Assembly (NCBI RefSeq): GCF_030815485.1
Contig: NZ_JAUSWV010000002.1
Coordinates: 2,914,001 to 2,978,000, forward strand
Length of the DNA: 64,000 nt
Origin: Streptomyces rishiriensis
GTDB lineage: Bacteria > Actinomycetota > Actinomycetes > Streptomycetales > Streptomycetaceae
Direction of reading: 5' to 3'
The notes beneath the pieces are model-generated. The model had not been told where the DNA came from. It saw only the letters and a program-made list of their open reading frames with translations, and did not search any database. Made by a program: the position numbers and the translations under genes. How positions within the stretch are numbered: position 1 is the first letter of the stretch; every line of letters begins with the position of its first letter. Positions 19,402-27,623 of this stretch are shown here, piece after piece.

Positions 19402-19524
19402 ATCCATCCGTACGCCGGGACCCGGGACCGATCCGTACGCCGGAACCCGGGCCGAGCCTTACGCCGGGGCCTCGTGCCGAGCCTTACGCCGGGGCCTCGT
19501 GCCGAGCCGTACGCCGGGACCGGG
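19402..19524 (+). repeat. Five tandem 25-nt repeats
   Basis: Two identical units (CCGAGCCTTACGCCGGGGCC plus TCGTG; 19452-19476 and 19477-19501) are flanked by three diverged ones (19404-19426, 19427-19451, 19502-19524), all sharing CCG..CC.TACGCCGG. The array ends 5 nt before the stop of the leftward NTF2-like gene. Confidence 0.9.
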
Positions 19525-19529
19525 CCGCG

Positions 19530-19925
19530 TCAGGACCAGAACTCGTTGCTCGCGTCGATGTCCTCGACGCACTCGTCGAGATCACTGATCTTGTCACCGA
19601 CGATCCGGAAGACGATGCCCCCGGTCTCGTCCATGTGCTTGCCGTTGCGCTCGGCGGTGATCCGGTGCAGGGAGACGGCGTGCCCCCGGCCGTCGACGAG
19701 CACGGTGCGCAGGTCGACGCGCAACGACCCGCCCGTCTCCGAGAACAGCCTGCCGTACATGTCCATGACCGCGTCGAGGCCCTTGAAGTCCCCGGCGAGC
19801 ATGTGGGAACCGGGTACGTGGTGTGTACAGTCCCCCGTCATCAACCCGCGCAGGGCGTCCATGTCTCCGCGGCCGAAGGCTTCGTACCCCTTGCGGACGA
19901 GCTCCGCGTGCGGGTGTTCAGCCAT
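19530..19925 (-). CDS. NTF2-like / SnoaL-like domain protein
   Basis: 131 residues from ATG 19925 (MAEHPHAELVRKGYEAFGRG), chosen because GAAAGGTGG ends 8 nt upstream; the frame to 19946 would include that site. The sequence has the alpha-helical opening, GDMDALRGLMTGDCTHHVPG, and a curved-sheet end (GGIVFRIVGDKISDLDECVE) typical of the NTF2-like cone fold. Such proteins are small enzymes (cyclases, isomerases) or ligand binders; the substrate cannot be predicted. The HHVPG histidines could line the pocket. Transcribed alone, with 25-nt tandem repeats directly past its stop. Confidence 0.8.
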   Translation of the reverse strand: MAEHPHAELVRKGYEAFGRGDMDALRGLMTGDCTHHVPGSHMLAGDFKGLDAVMDMYGRLFSETGGSLRVDLRTVLVDGRGHAVSLHRITAERNGKHMDETGGIVFRIVGDKISDLDECVEDIDASNEFWS

Positions 19926-20037
19926 GTCGATCGCCACCTTTCGCATCCGTCGGCGATGTGCGGCTGGTACCCCCCGATTCTCCTCCCCGGCGGGGGAACG
20001 GCTACTGGATCACCCCGGTGCCACCTGGGCGAGGCGG

Positions 20038-21027
20038 CTATCCGCGTCCCCCGGACCGCGCCGCCCGCGCCACGGCGACGACGGCCTTCTCGAGGGCGTA
20101 CCCGGGGTCGTCACCGCCGCCCTTCACTCCCGCGTCTGCGTCGGCGACGGCCCGCAGCGCGGCGGCCACGCCGTCCGGTGTCCAGCCCCGCATCTGCTGG
20201 CGCACCCGGTCGATCTTCCAGGGCGGCATGCCCAGCTCGCGCGCGAGATCGGCCGGCCGGCCACCGCGCGCCGAGGACAGCTTGCCGATGGCGCGCACCC
20301 CCTGGGCCAGCGCACTGGTGATCAGCACCGGCGCGACCCCGGTCGACAGCGACCAGCGCAGTGCCTCCAGCGCCTCGGCCGCACGCCCCTCCACCGCCCG
20401 GTCGGCGACGGTGAAGCTCGAGGCCTCGGCCCGCCCGGTGTAGTACCGCCCGACGACGGCCTCGTCGATGGTCCCTTCGACATCGGCGACCAGCTGGGAC
20501 ACGGCCGAGGCCAGCTCCCGCAAATCGCTGCCGATGGAGTCGACGAGCGCCTGGCACGCCTCGGGGGTGGCCGACCGGCCGGTCGCCCGGAACTCCTGCC
20601 GCACGAAGGCCAGCCGGTCCGCCGGCTTGGTCATCTTCGGACAGGCCACCTCCCGCGCCCCCGCCTTGCGCGCGGCGTCCAGCAGCCCCTTGCCCTTGAC
20701 TCCGCCGGCGTGCAGCAGCACCAGCGTGATCTCCTCGGCGGGTGCCCCCAGATACGCCTTCACGTCCTTGACCGTGTCGGCGGACAGATCATGCGCGTTG
20801 CGTACGACCACCACCTTGCGTTCCGCGAAGAGCGAGGGGCTGGTCAGCTCGGCGAGCGTGCCGGGCTGCACCTGGTCCGAGGTCAGGTCGCGCACGTCCG
20901 TATCGGCGTCGGCGGCCCTGGCGGCGGCCACCACCTCCTGCACGGCACGGTCGAGCAGGAGGTCCTCCTGGCCCACGGCAAGCGTCACCGGGGCGAGAGG
21001 ATCGTCATTCGCAGTCTTCTTGGCCAT
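20038..21027 (-). CDS. holA: DNA polymerase III subunit delta
   Basis: 329 residues from ATG 21027 (MAKKTANDDPLAPVTLAVGQ); the frame continues 10 residues further to 21057, but the start used here matches the family. Domain I includes VGQEDLLLDRAVQEVV and LFAERKVVVVRNAHDL, domain II LVDSIGSDLRELASAVSQLV, and domain III ALRWSLSTGVAPVLITSALAQGVRAI with MPPWKIDRVRQQMRGW. Delta is the clamp-loader wrench that opens the sliding clamp. It lies downstream of comEC/comEA, the same linkage found in many bacteria. Confidence 0.93.
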   Translation of the reverse strand: MAKKTANDDPLAPVTLAVGQEDLLLDRAVQEVVAAARAADADTDVRDLTSDQVQPGTLAELTSPSLFAERKVVVVRNAHDLSADTVKDVKAYLGAPAEEITLVLLHAGGVKGKGLLDAARKAGAREVACPKMTKPADRLAFVRQEFRATGRSATPEACQALVDSIGSDLRELASAVSQLVADVEGTIDEAVVGRYYTGRAEASSFTVADRAVEGRAAEALEALRWSLSTGVAPVLITSALAQGVRAIGKLSSARGGRPADLARELGMPPWKIDRVRQQMRGWTPDGVAAALRAVADADAGVKGGGDDPGYALEKAVVAVARAARSGGRG

Positions 21028-21093
21028 CACCGAAAGCATCCCACGAGCCACTGACACCCCGGCCCCCGCCGACGAGCCACCGATGGATCACGG

Positions 21094-21357
21094 TCACGGC
21101 TCCTCCCGCCAGCCCTCCCACTCCCCCGCGAACCCGTCCAGCGCCGCCGCGTCGAGGCGTTCCTCCTCGTCCCGCAACAGGACGAGCCACTGCGCGTCCT
21201 CCGCGTCGTCCTCCCCCGCCAGCGCGTCCCTGACGACCCTCGGCTCCTCGCGCACCCCGAACCGCTCCCCGAGCGCCTGGGCCACCTCCTCCGCGGCATC
21301 GCGATCGGGCAGCACCAGCACATGTCTCACGTCACTCACCGCACCATCTTCCGACAT
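21094..21357 (-). CDS. Small acidic hypothetical protein
   Basis: 87 residues, strongly acidic, reading MSEDGAVSDVRHVLVLPDRD and ending in EWEGWREEP. It looks like a small alpha/beta protein (one hydrophobic strand RHVLVLP, then DAAEEVAQALGERF helix, then DAQWLVLLRDEEERLD). No family is recognised. A later GTG at 21336 (VSDVRHVL) is an alternative start. It is between comEC and holA on the same strand (66 nt before holA) and is probably in the same transcript; its codon bias supports coding. Confidence 0.6.
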   Translation of the reverse strand: MSEDGAVSDVRHVLVLPDRDAAEEVAQALGERFGVREEPRVVRDALAGEDDAEDAQWLVLLRDEEERLDAAALDGFAGEWEGWREEP

Positions 21358-21452
21358 GCTCGGGGGACAGTGCCCGACCGGTCACCCGTCGGCCGCCCCG
21401 TCCGGTCCCCCCACCCGGTCACCCCCGCCATCGGCCAGGAGCCTCGACGTCC

Positions 21453-24158
21453 TCAGTCCCGTGTCACCCGCAGCTCCCCGCCCGTGCCGGCCGCCACCGC
21501 CAGCGCTCCGTCCCGGTCCGTCCGCAGCACTGCCGCCCCTCCCGCGCGCAGCGCCGCGACCGTGCTGGGCGCGGGATGCCCGTACGGGTTGTCCGCGCCG
21601 CACGAGATCAACGCCAGCCGCGGCGCCGCGGCGCGCAGGAGATCAGGGTCCTGATAGGCCGAGCCGTGATGGGCCACCTTGAGCACGTCCACCCCCCGCA
21701 CCAGCGGTGCCGCCGGCGATCGCAACAACGCCTGCTGGGCCGGGGGTTCGAGGTCGCCGAGCAGCAGCATCCGCAGCCCCGCCGTCCGCACGAGCAGGGT
21801 CACGCTCGCGTCGTTCGGCCCGTCCGGGCGCGGCGCCGGATGGGATGGCGGCCACAGCACCTCCCAGTCGAGAGCACCTGCCCGCCGCCGCTCCCCCGCC
21901 GCGGCCCGCACCACCGGCACATGTCTCGCCGCCGCCTCCCTCCGTACGAACTCCACCTGGTCCACGGGCTCCTCGAACCCCGTCGTCTCGATCGCGCCCA
22001 CCGCCCGGCCCCGCAGCACCCCCGGCAGCCCGGCCACGTGATCGGCGTGGAAGTGGGTCAGCACGACGAGCGGCACCCGGGTGATCCCGAGCTTGCTCAG
22101 ACACCGGTCGACCAGGGCCGGATCCGGCCCGGCGTCCACCACCACGCCCGCGCCCCCGCCCGCCGCCAGGACGGTCGCGTCGCCCTGCCCCACATCGCAC
22201 ATCGCGAGCCGCCAGCCCGGTGGTGGCCAGCCCGTGAGCACCCGGGTCAGGGGCGGCGGTTGCACCACCACGAGCAGCAGCAGCAACCCGCAGACCGCGC
22301 ACAGCCACGGGTGCCGCGACAACCGCCGCCCGAGCAGCACCACCCCGCCCGTGACGAGGGCGAGCAAGGACGCCCCACCCCAGCTCCCCGGCCAGTCCAC
22401 TCCCCCACCGGGCAGCGCCGCCCCGTACCGCGCCACACCCGCGATCCACTCCGCGGGCCAACTCGCGCACCATGCCAGCGCCTCGGCCACCGGCATCGCC
22501 ACGGGGGCCGTCGCCAGCACCGCGAAGCCCAGCACCGTCGCCGGTGCGACCGCGAACTCCACCAGGAGATTGCAGGGCACCGCCACCAGACTCACCCGCG
22601 CCGACAACACCGCCACGACCGGCGCACACAGCGCCTGCGCCGCTCCCGCGGCCGCCAACGCCTCAGCGAGCCGCGGGGGCACCCTGCGCCGTCGCAGCGC
22701 GGCACTCCAGCGTGGCGCCACCGTCAGCAGGGCCCCGGTGGCCAGGACGGACAGCAGGAACCCGTAACTCCGGGCGAGCCACGGGTCGTACAGCACCAGC
22801 AGCAGCACCGCCGTCGCCAGCGCCGGGATCAGGGACCGGCGGCGGCCGGTCGCCAGGGCAAGGAGCACGATCGCTCCGCAGGCCGCCGCGCGCAGCACGC
22901 TCGGGTCGGGCCGGCACACCACCACGAAACCGAGCGTGAGCGCTCCGCCGAGCAGCGCGGTCGCCCGGAGCGGGACGCCGAGGCGAGGTGCCAGACCGCG
23001 GCGCTCGACCCGCTGGGCCAGCCCGGGCGGGCCGAGGAGCAGGGCGAGGATGATCGTGAGGTTGCTCCCGGAAACGGCGAGGGTGTGGGCCAGATCCGTC
23101 GCCTTGAACGCCTCGTCCAGTTCGGGCGTGATCCGCGAGGTGTCCCCGACGACCAGCCCCGGCAGCAGTGCCCTCGCGTCCGCCGGAAGTCCGTCGGTGG
23201 CCTCCCGCAGCCCCGCCCGCAACCGCCCTGCCGACCGCTGCGCGCCCGACGGTTCCCTGACGATCGACGGCATCGCGCGGCCCCGTACCCGCAGCACGGC
23301 CGCGAACCGGTCCGCGCCGGCCAGCGTGGGCGCCAGCCGCCCGGTCACCCGCACCCGTGTGGACGGCAACAGCCCCAGCCACGAGACCCCGGGCCGCACC
23401 CCCGGGCCCCGCACACCACCGGCCTCGGGCCGATCGGCGCCCTCCGCGGCACCCCCGAGAGCTTGACGGCCCGGCCCCCGATCACCCGGCACCTGACTGC
23501 CCGGCACCTGGCTGCCCTCGGGGTTCGCCCATCTCGCACCCGCGCCCCAGCGTGAACCGGCGTCCACCACCAGCAGCACCGGAGCCCGCGTCGCCACGGC
23601 CGTCCGGGCCGCCCCCTCGACGCTGCGCACCTCGGCGTCGATCAGGACGGACTCCGGGGTCACCTGGTTTCCTCTGACACGGGGCCGGGTGAGTCGTGGG
23701 TCGGAGGTGATCTCGATCTCGGCGGTGACGGTCGCGTACTCCCGCGCCAACTCCGGCACCGGCCCCCGGCGCAGATCGGCCCCGTGCAGCCCGGCCGACG
23801 CGGCAGCCGCGCCCACGCAGAGCAACGAGGCGGCGACCGTGACCCGGGGCCATGCACGCCCACCGGCAACAGGCCCCGCACCGCGCTCCGCCGCACGCCG
23901 CCGCACGATCAGCAGGGCACCGGCGGCCAGCAGGCAGACGGCGACGACGCCACCCACCAGTGCCGGGGCCGCGTCCAACGTCAGCGCCGCCGTCGCCCAG
24001 GCCGCCAGTGCGGGTGGTACGAGCCGTAGATCCACCGGCCCTTCCTGACGCGGATGGGCATCGCCCAGCCGCTTCCCGGAGGCCGCGTGCACAGGCCGGC
24101 GGGCACTGGATCCGGGTCCGGCTCGAACTCCGCCGGCCTCGGTGTCCTCGCGCTTCAT
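21453..24158 (-). CDS. comEC: ComEC/Rec2 competence-type membrane channel with MBL domain
   Basis: 901 residues from ATG 24158 (MKREDTEAGGVRAGPG); this ATG overlaps the comEA stop (ATGA), which decides the start against the much longer open frame. An N-terminal membrane region with an OB-like soluble insert is followed by the Competence domain (LPGLVVGDTSRITPELDEAF, DLAHTLAVSGSNLTIILALL), about 8-10 membrane helices, and a C-terminal metallo-beta-lactamase domain (about 640-900) with VVLTHFHADHVAGLPG, LLLGDLEPPAQ and DVLKVAHHGSAYQ. ComEC forms the inner-membrane path for single-stranded DNA; natural transformation is not established in most Streptomyces, so its role may differ. Confidence 0.93.
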   Translation of the reverse strand: MKREDTEAGGVRAGPGSSARRPVHAASGKRLGDAHPRQEGPVDLRLVPPALAAWATAALTLDAAPALVGGVVAVCLLAAGALLIVRRRAAERGAGPVAGGRAWPRVTVAASLLCVGAAAASAGLHGADLRRGPVPELAREYATVTAEIEITSDPRLTRPRVRGNQVTPESVLIDAEVRSVEGAARTAVATRAPVLLVVDAGSRWGAGARWANPEGSQVPGSQVPGDRGPGRQALGGAAEGADRPEAGGVRGPGVRPGVSWLGLLPSTRVRVTGRLAPTLAGADRFAAVLRVRGRAMPSIVREPSGAQRSAGRLRAGLREATDGLPADARALLPGLVVGDTSRITPELDEAFKATDLAHTLAVSGSNLTIILALLLGPPGLAQRVERRGLAPRLGVPLRATALLGGALTLGFVVVCRPDPSVLRAAACGAIVLLALATGRRRSLIPALATAVLLLVLYDPWLARSYGFLLSVLATGALLTVAPRWSAALRRRRVPPRLAEALAAAGAAQALCAPVVAVLSARVSLVAVPCNLLVEFAVAPATVLGFAVLATAPVAMPVAEALAWCASWPAEWIAGVARYGAALPGGGVDWPGSWGGASLLALVTGGVVLLGRRLSRHPWLCAVCGLLLLLVVVQPPPLTRVLTGWPPPGWRLAMCDVGQGDATVLAAGGGAGVVVDAGPDPALVDRCLSKLGITRVPLVVLTHFHADHVAGLPGVLRGRAVGAIETTGFEEPVDQVEFVRREAAARHVPVVRAAAGERRRAGALDWEVLWPPSHPAPRPDGPNDASVTLLVRTAGLRMLLLGDLEPPAQQALLRSPAAPLVRGVDVLKVAHHGSAYQDPDLLRAAAPRLALISCGADNPYGHPAPSTVAALRAGGAAVLRTDRDGALAVAAGTGGELRVTRD

Positions 24159-25411
24159 GGCCGCACGAGATTCCGCAGGTCGGCGAAGCGTCGCTCGCCG
24201 ATGCCGTTGACCTCGCGCAGTTCGTCCACCGACCGGAAGCCACCGTGCCGCGCCCGGTAGTCGATGATGTGCTGCGCCAGCACCGGTCCCACGCCGGGCA
24301 GCGTGTCGAACTGATCCGCGGTGCCCGTGTTGAGGGAGACGGGGACCGGGGGCCCGGCCCCCATGCCGGCACCGGTGGAACCGGCCGACGACGACCCCGC
24401 TCCCGTCCCCGCGGCTCCGGCCGGCGGGGCGGGGCCACCGACGACGACCTGCTCTCCGTCCACCAGGAAACGCGCGCGGTTGAGACCGTCGGTGTCGGTG
24501 CCCGGCCGCACACCACCGGCCGCGCCCAGTGCGTCGACCACCCGTGAACCGGCCGGTAGGCGGTGAATGCCGGGCTTCCTCACCTTCCCGCTCACGTCCA
24601 CCACGATCTCGGCCCCGGTCGTACTCCCGGCGCCCGGCGATTCTGCCGAAGGGGCGGGCCCGGCGGCCGGGTTCAGCTCCCCCGCCGCATAAGGGATGGC
24701 GGCTCGCACCACTTCCGGTGGCCGCACCGGCTGGGCCCGGCCGACCCAGAAGTGCTGCACCGCGAAGGCGGCGGCGACGACCAGCAGCACCGAGAGCGCG
24801 AGCACGCTCCTGCGTTCCAGTCCGCAGCGCGCCAGCAGCCACACCGGCATCCGCTCCCGCAGGGCAAGCCCCACCCGCTCCTGCCAGGGCCCGGCGACAC
24901 GAGGAGTACTCCCGCTACGGATCTTGTCGACGGTGACGTCACCGTCGACGTCACCATCGGCTCCAGCACCGCCATCCGCGCGCCGCACAACCCCGCAGTC
25001 CGGCATGTCGACCTGCGTCGCGTCAGACCTCTTCAGAACACCCGGCGCAGCCGGCGCCCCCGCTGCCGCCACCGCCGTGACAACCGCACCCGCCGATTCC
25101 AGCGCACCTGACGCACCCGGCGCCCCTGACGCACCCGACGTGCCCGGCTCATCGACAAGGACGGCGCCCCCACCATCCTCAGCGTCCCCGCCGCCCGGCG
25201 GGCCCATTCCCATCTCGCCCTGTTCCCGGGGCCGTTCGGCGAACAGGGCCTTCGCCCGGCGGCGGATCTCCTCCGCCGAGGCGTGTCGGTGTCCGGTCCT
25301 GCCGTTGCCCCGTGGGCGGGGACGGGGGCGGCGGGATCGTCCGTCGGAGCCGGGGCCCCGGCCGGGGCCGCTGGTCGCGTTCGGGCTGCGTGGATGTGAT
25401 CGAAGTGCCAT
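24155..25411 (-). CDS. comEA: ComEA-like DNA-binding membrane protein
   Basis: 418 residues, long for ComEA because of an extended N-terminal cytosolic, Pro/Ala/Gly-rich region (about 1-200). One membrane helix follows (RRSVLALSVLLVVAAAFAVQ), then an SLBB domain (EIVVDVSGKVRKPGIHRLPA, VVDALGAAGGVRPGTD) and two helix-hairpin-helix motifs at the end (FDTLPGVGPVLAQHIIDYRA and LREVNGIGERRFADLRNL). The HhH pair binds double-stranded DNA at the outer face of the membrane and hands it to ComEC. It overlaps comEC by 4 nt (ATGA), so the two are coupled. Confidence 0.92.
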   Translation of the reverse strand: MALRSHPRSPNATSGPGRGPGSDGRSRRPRPRPRGNGRTGHRHASAEEIRRRAKALFAERPREQGEMGMGPPGGGDAEDGGGAVLVDEPGTSGASGAPGASGALESAGAVVTAVAAAGAPAAPGVLKRSDATQVDMPDCGVVRRADGGAGADGDVDGDVTVDKIRSGSTPRVAGPWQERVGLALRERMPVWLLARCGLERRSVLALSVLLVVAAAFAVQHFWVGRAQPVRPPEVVRAAIPYAAGELNPAAGPAPSAESPGAGSTTGAEIVVDVSGKVRKPGIHRLPAGSRVVDALGAAGGVRPGTDTDGLNRARFLVDGEQVVVGGPAPPAGAAGTGAGSSSAGSTGAGMGAGPPVPVSLNTGTADQFDTLPGVGPVLAQHIIDYRARHGGFRSVDELREVNGIGERRFADLRNLVRP

Positions 25412-25518
25412 GCGACGAGGATCGGACAGATCGCCACACCGCGATGATCTTGCTCAATTTCCGGGGACGACAGCCCGGTTGTGGAAAACTCCGCCACTCA
25501 CACGAGTGAGCCGAGCCC

Positions 25519-26364
25519 TCATCGGGGCGAGACGACGAGCCCCAGCAGCCCCGGCCCGGTGTGCGCACCGATCACCGCGCCGACCTCGCTCACATGCAGG
25601 TCGGCGAGTCCGGGCACACGGGATCGCAGACGGTCGGCGAGAGCGGACGCCCGGTCGGGGGCGGCGAGATGGTGCACGGCGATGTCGACCGGCGCACTGC
25701 CCGCCCGGTCGGCCCCGAGCTCCTCCAGGCGGGCGATCGCCTTCGACGCCGTCCGCACCTTCTCGAGGAGGTCGATGCGCCCACCGTTCAGCTGGAGCAG
25801 CGGTTTCACCGCGAGCGCGGAGCCCAACAGTGCCTGGGCGGCGCCGATCCGGCCGCCGCGGCGCAGGTAGTCCAGGGTGTCGACGTAGAAGTAGGCGGAG
25901 GTGCCTGCGGCCCGTTTCTCAGCGGCGGTGACCGCCTCGTCGACCGTGCCGCCCGCCTCGGAGATCTCCGCCGCCGCGAGCGCGCAGAAGCCGAGCGCCA
26001 TCGCGACCATGCCGGTGTCCACCACCCGCACGGGCACCGGCGCCTCACGCGCCGCGACGACCGCCGCGTCGTAGGTACCGGACAGTTCGGCGGACAGGTG
26101 GAGGGAGACGATGCCGGTGACACCGGACTCGGCGATCCTGCGATACGTCTCGGCGAAGAGCCGGGGGCTGGGACGCGAGGTGGTGACGGACCGTCGCTTC
26201 TGCAAGGCCTGGGCGAGGGAACGGGTCGAGATCTCGTTGCCCTCTTCAAGAGCCTGGTCGCCGAGGACGACGGTCAGGGGCACCGCGGTGATGCCGTGAC
26301 GCTCCATCGTCCGCCGCGGCAAGTAGGCCGTTGAATCCGTGACGATCGCGACATGGCGGGACAT
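25519..26364 (-). CDS. DegV family fatty-acid-binding protein
   Basis: 281 residues. Begins SRHVAIVTDSTAYLPRRTM, the DegV opening with the TDS lipid-headgroup site; later AVVAAREAPVPVRVVDTGMV, ALGFCALAAAE and YLRRGGRIGAAQALLGSALAV are family hallmarks (DTL/YL-RRGGRI). DegV/FakB proteins bind a fatty acid between two domains and present it to a kinase (FakA) for phosphorylation; no fakA is in the window. Cytosolic. Separated from comEA by 107 nt that hold nothing I recognise, and from the next gene by about 200 nt of GC-rich sequence with short CGGTTCC-type repeats. Confidence 0.92.
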   Translation of the reverse strand: MSRHVAIVTDSTAYLPRRTMERHGITAVPLTVVLGDQALEEGNEISTRSLAQALQKRRSVTTSRPSPRLFAETYRRIAESGVTGIVSLHLSAELSGTYDAAVVAAREAPVPVRVVDTGMVAMALGFCALAAAEISEAGGTVDEAVTAAEKRAAGTSAYFYVDTLDYLRRGGRIGAAQALLGSALAVKPLLQLNGGRIDLLEKVRTASKAIARLEELGADRAGSAPVDIAVHHLAAPDRASALADRLRSRVPGLADLHVSEVGAVIGAHTGPGLLGLVVSPR

Positions 26365-26565
26365 GACCTGGAGGTTACCTGGCGTAGCCCCCGTGCGGCA
26401 GCCCGGCCCCTCGCAGCTGGACCGGCCTTGACCGAATCAAGTATCCCGTTGAACAGCACCTGATCCAGGACCGCGTCACAGGACGAACCGGAGTTCCGGA
26501 GGGCGCGATCTCGGCCCGGGCTTCCCGATCCCGGTTCCGGTTCCGTTGCGGTCTCGGCTCGTGCC

Positions 26566-27306
26566 TCAGGTGGTGCTCTCGGGACGCGGCTTCTTCTGCC
26601 ACGGGTAGGCGGGGCGCGGTCCCGGTGGGGTGATGGCGGGCCGGGTCGGCTCCTGCGCGGTGCCGGCGCCAGGGGTGTCCGGCCAGGTCTGTCCTGCCGC
26701 CCCGCTGCCGGCGGCGGGCGCCTCGGGCCACGGGGGCGGCGGTGTCTGCGGGGCGGAGTCCGACGTGGTCCAGTGCCGCAGAGCACCGGCCTCGACGTCG
26801 ATCTGGGCGCTGAGGGAGTCGAGATCGTCGTCCGCGAAGCGGTGGGCCCGGTCGCGGGCTGCCCAGCGCAGGGAGTCGGCCGATCCCGCGACGCGCTCGG
26901 TGCGCTCCCGCAGCGAGGGCAGCCGGGCGGCGAGGGTCTCCCGGTCCGGTTCGGATTCCAGGCGCTTGAGCTCGCTGTCCAGTTCGTGGCCGTGCGCGCT
27001 GAGCCTCTGGAACAGGGCGAGCGACTCCTTGAGGGACTCGTCCTCGGTGACGCCCGCGTGGAGCGCGTTCTGGGTGGCCCGCATCGACGTGCGCAGCTTC
27101 AGTCTCAGCTGGGCGATCTCACCGGCCGGTCCGAACTGGGTGAAGGACTTGGCCCGCAGTGTGTGGTCCTCGACCGTGCGGCGAGCCTGGTCGATGGTGC
27201 GGTCGACGCCCCGCTTGGCGGCGCCGATCACCTTCACCGTGGCGTAGGCGCCCAGCACCACAAAGAGCACGAAGAGCAGGGCGACGACTGCGATCACTGC
27301 TTCCAC
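26566..27306 (-). CDS. Single-pass membrane protein with coiled-coil region
   Basis: 246 residues from GTG 27306, chosen because GGAGGAG precedes it by 5 nt. The N-terminus is a membrane helix (VEAVIAVVALLFVLFVVLGA), followed by a long charged helical region (about 30-160; TIDQARRTVEDHTLRAKSF, ELDSELKRLESEPDRETLAA) likely to form a coiled coil, and a Pro-rich tail (QTPPPPWPEAPAAG). It appears anchored in the membrane with most of its mass in the cytosol. Family not identified; position upstream of degV and downstream of leuS appears conserved in Streptomyces from memory. Function unknown. Confidence 0.7.
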   Translation of the reverse strand: MEAVIAVVALLFVLFVVLGAYATVKVIGAAKRGVDRTIDQARRTVEDHTLRAKSFTQFGPAGEIAQLRLKLRTSMRATQNALHAGVTEDESLKESLALFQRLSAHGHELDSELKRLESEPDRETLAARLPSLRERTERVAGSADSLRWAARDRAHRFADDDLDSLSAQIDVEAGALRHWTTSDSAPQTPPPPWPEAPAAGSGAAGQTWPDTPGAGTAQEPTRPAITPPGPRPAYPWQKKPRPESTT

Positions 27307-27379
27307 GAGCTCCTCCTCCGGCCTGCCACGACACGTCCGGCGCCGCACAGGGCACGCCGCACTTCACACGGTAAACGAG

Positions 27380-27422
27380 ACGGGCAGGCTCGGAGTTCCA
27401 GAAGAACCCCGAACCTGCCCGT
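27380..27422 (-). terminator. Hairpin terminator downstream of leuS
   Basis: ACGGGCAGG (27380-27388) pairs with CCTGCCCGT (27414-27422); inner TCGG/CCGA and GTTC/GAAC arms continue the stem with two mismatches over a CAGAA loop. It is about 180 nt past the leuS stop and just beyond the tandem repeats. Confidence 0.65.
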
Positions 27423-27476
27423 AGGGGACTACCCGGAGCCACGCCCACCGACCCGCGACACCCGGCCCAGCCGTAC

Positions 27477-27561
27477 GTACCGCCCGGTCACGCGTACCGC
27501 CCGGTCACGCGTACCGCCCGGTCACGCGTACCGCTCGCTCATGCGCACCGCCCGCTCACGC
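27477..27561 (+). repeat. Five tandem 17-nt repeats
   Basis: GTACCGCCCGGTCACGC occurs three times perfectly (27477-27493, 27494-27510, 27511-27527), then as GTACCGCTCGCTCATGC and GCACCGCCCGCTCACGC. It lies downstream of leuS. Confidence 0.9.
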
Positions 27562-27623
27562 CGGAACGACGGGCAGCGTCACGCCGGAACGATGTCCGCC
27601 GTCACGCCGGAACGATGTTCACC
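27555..27623 (+). repeat. Three 23-nt repeats that include the leuS 3' end
   Basis: GTCACGCCGGAACGATGTCC plus GCC (27578-27600) repeats the last 23 nt of the leuS region, stop codon included (27601-27623), with 3 differences. A more diverged copy lies at 27555-27577. The end of leuS appears to have been duplicated downstream. Confidence 0.85.
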
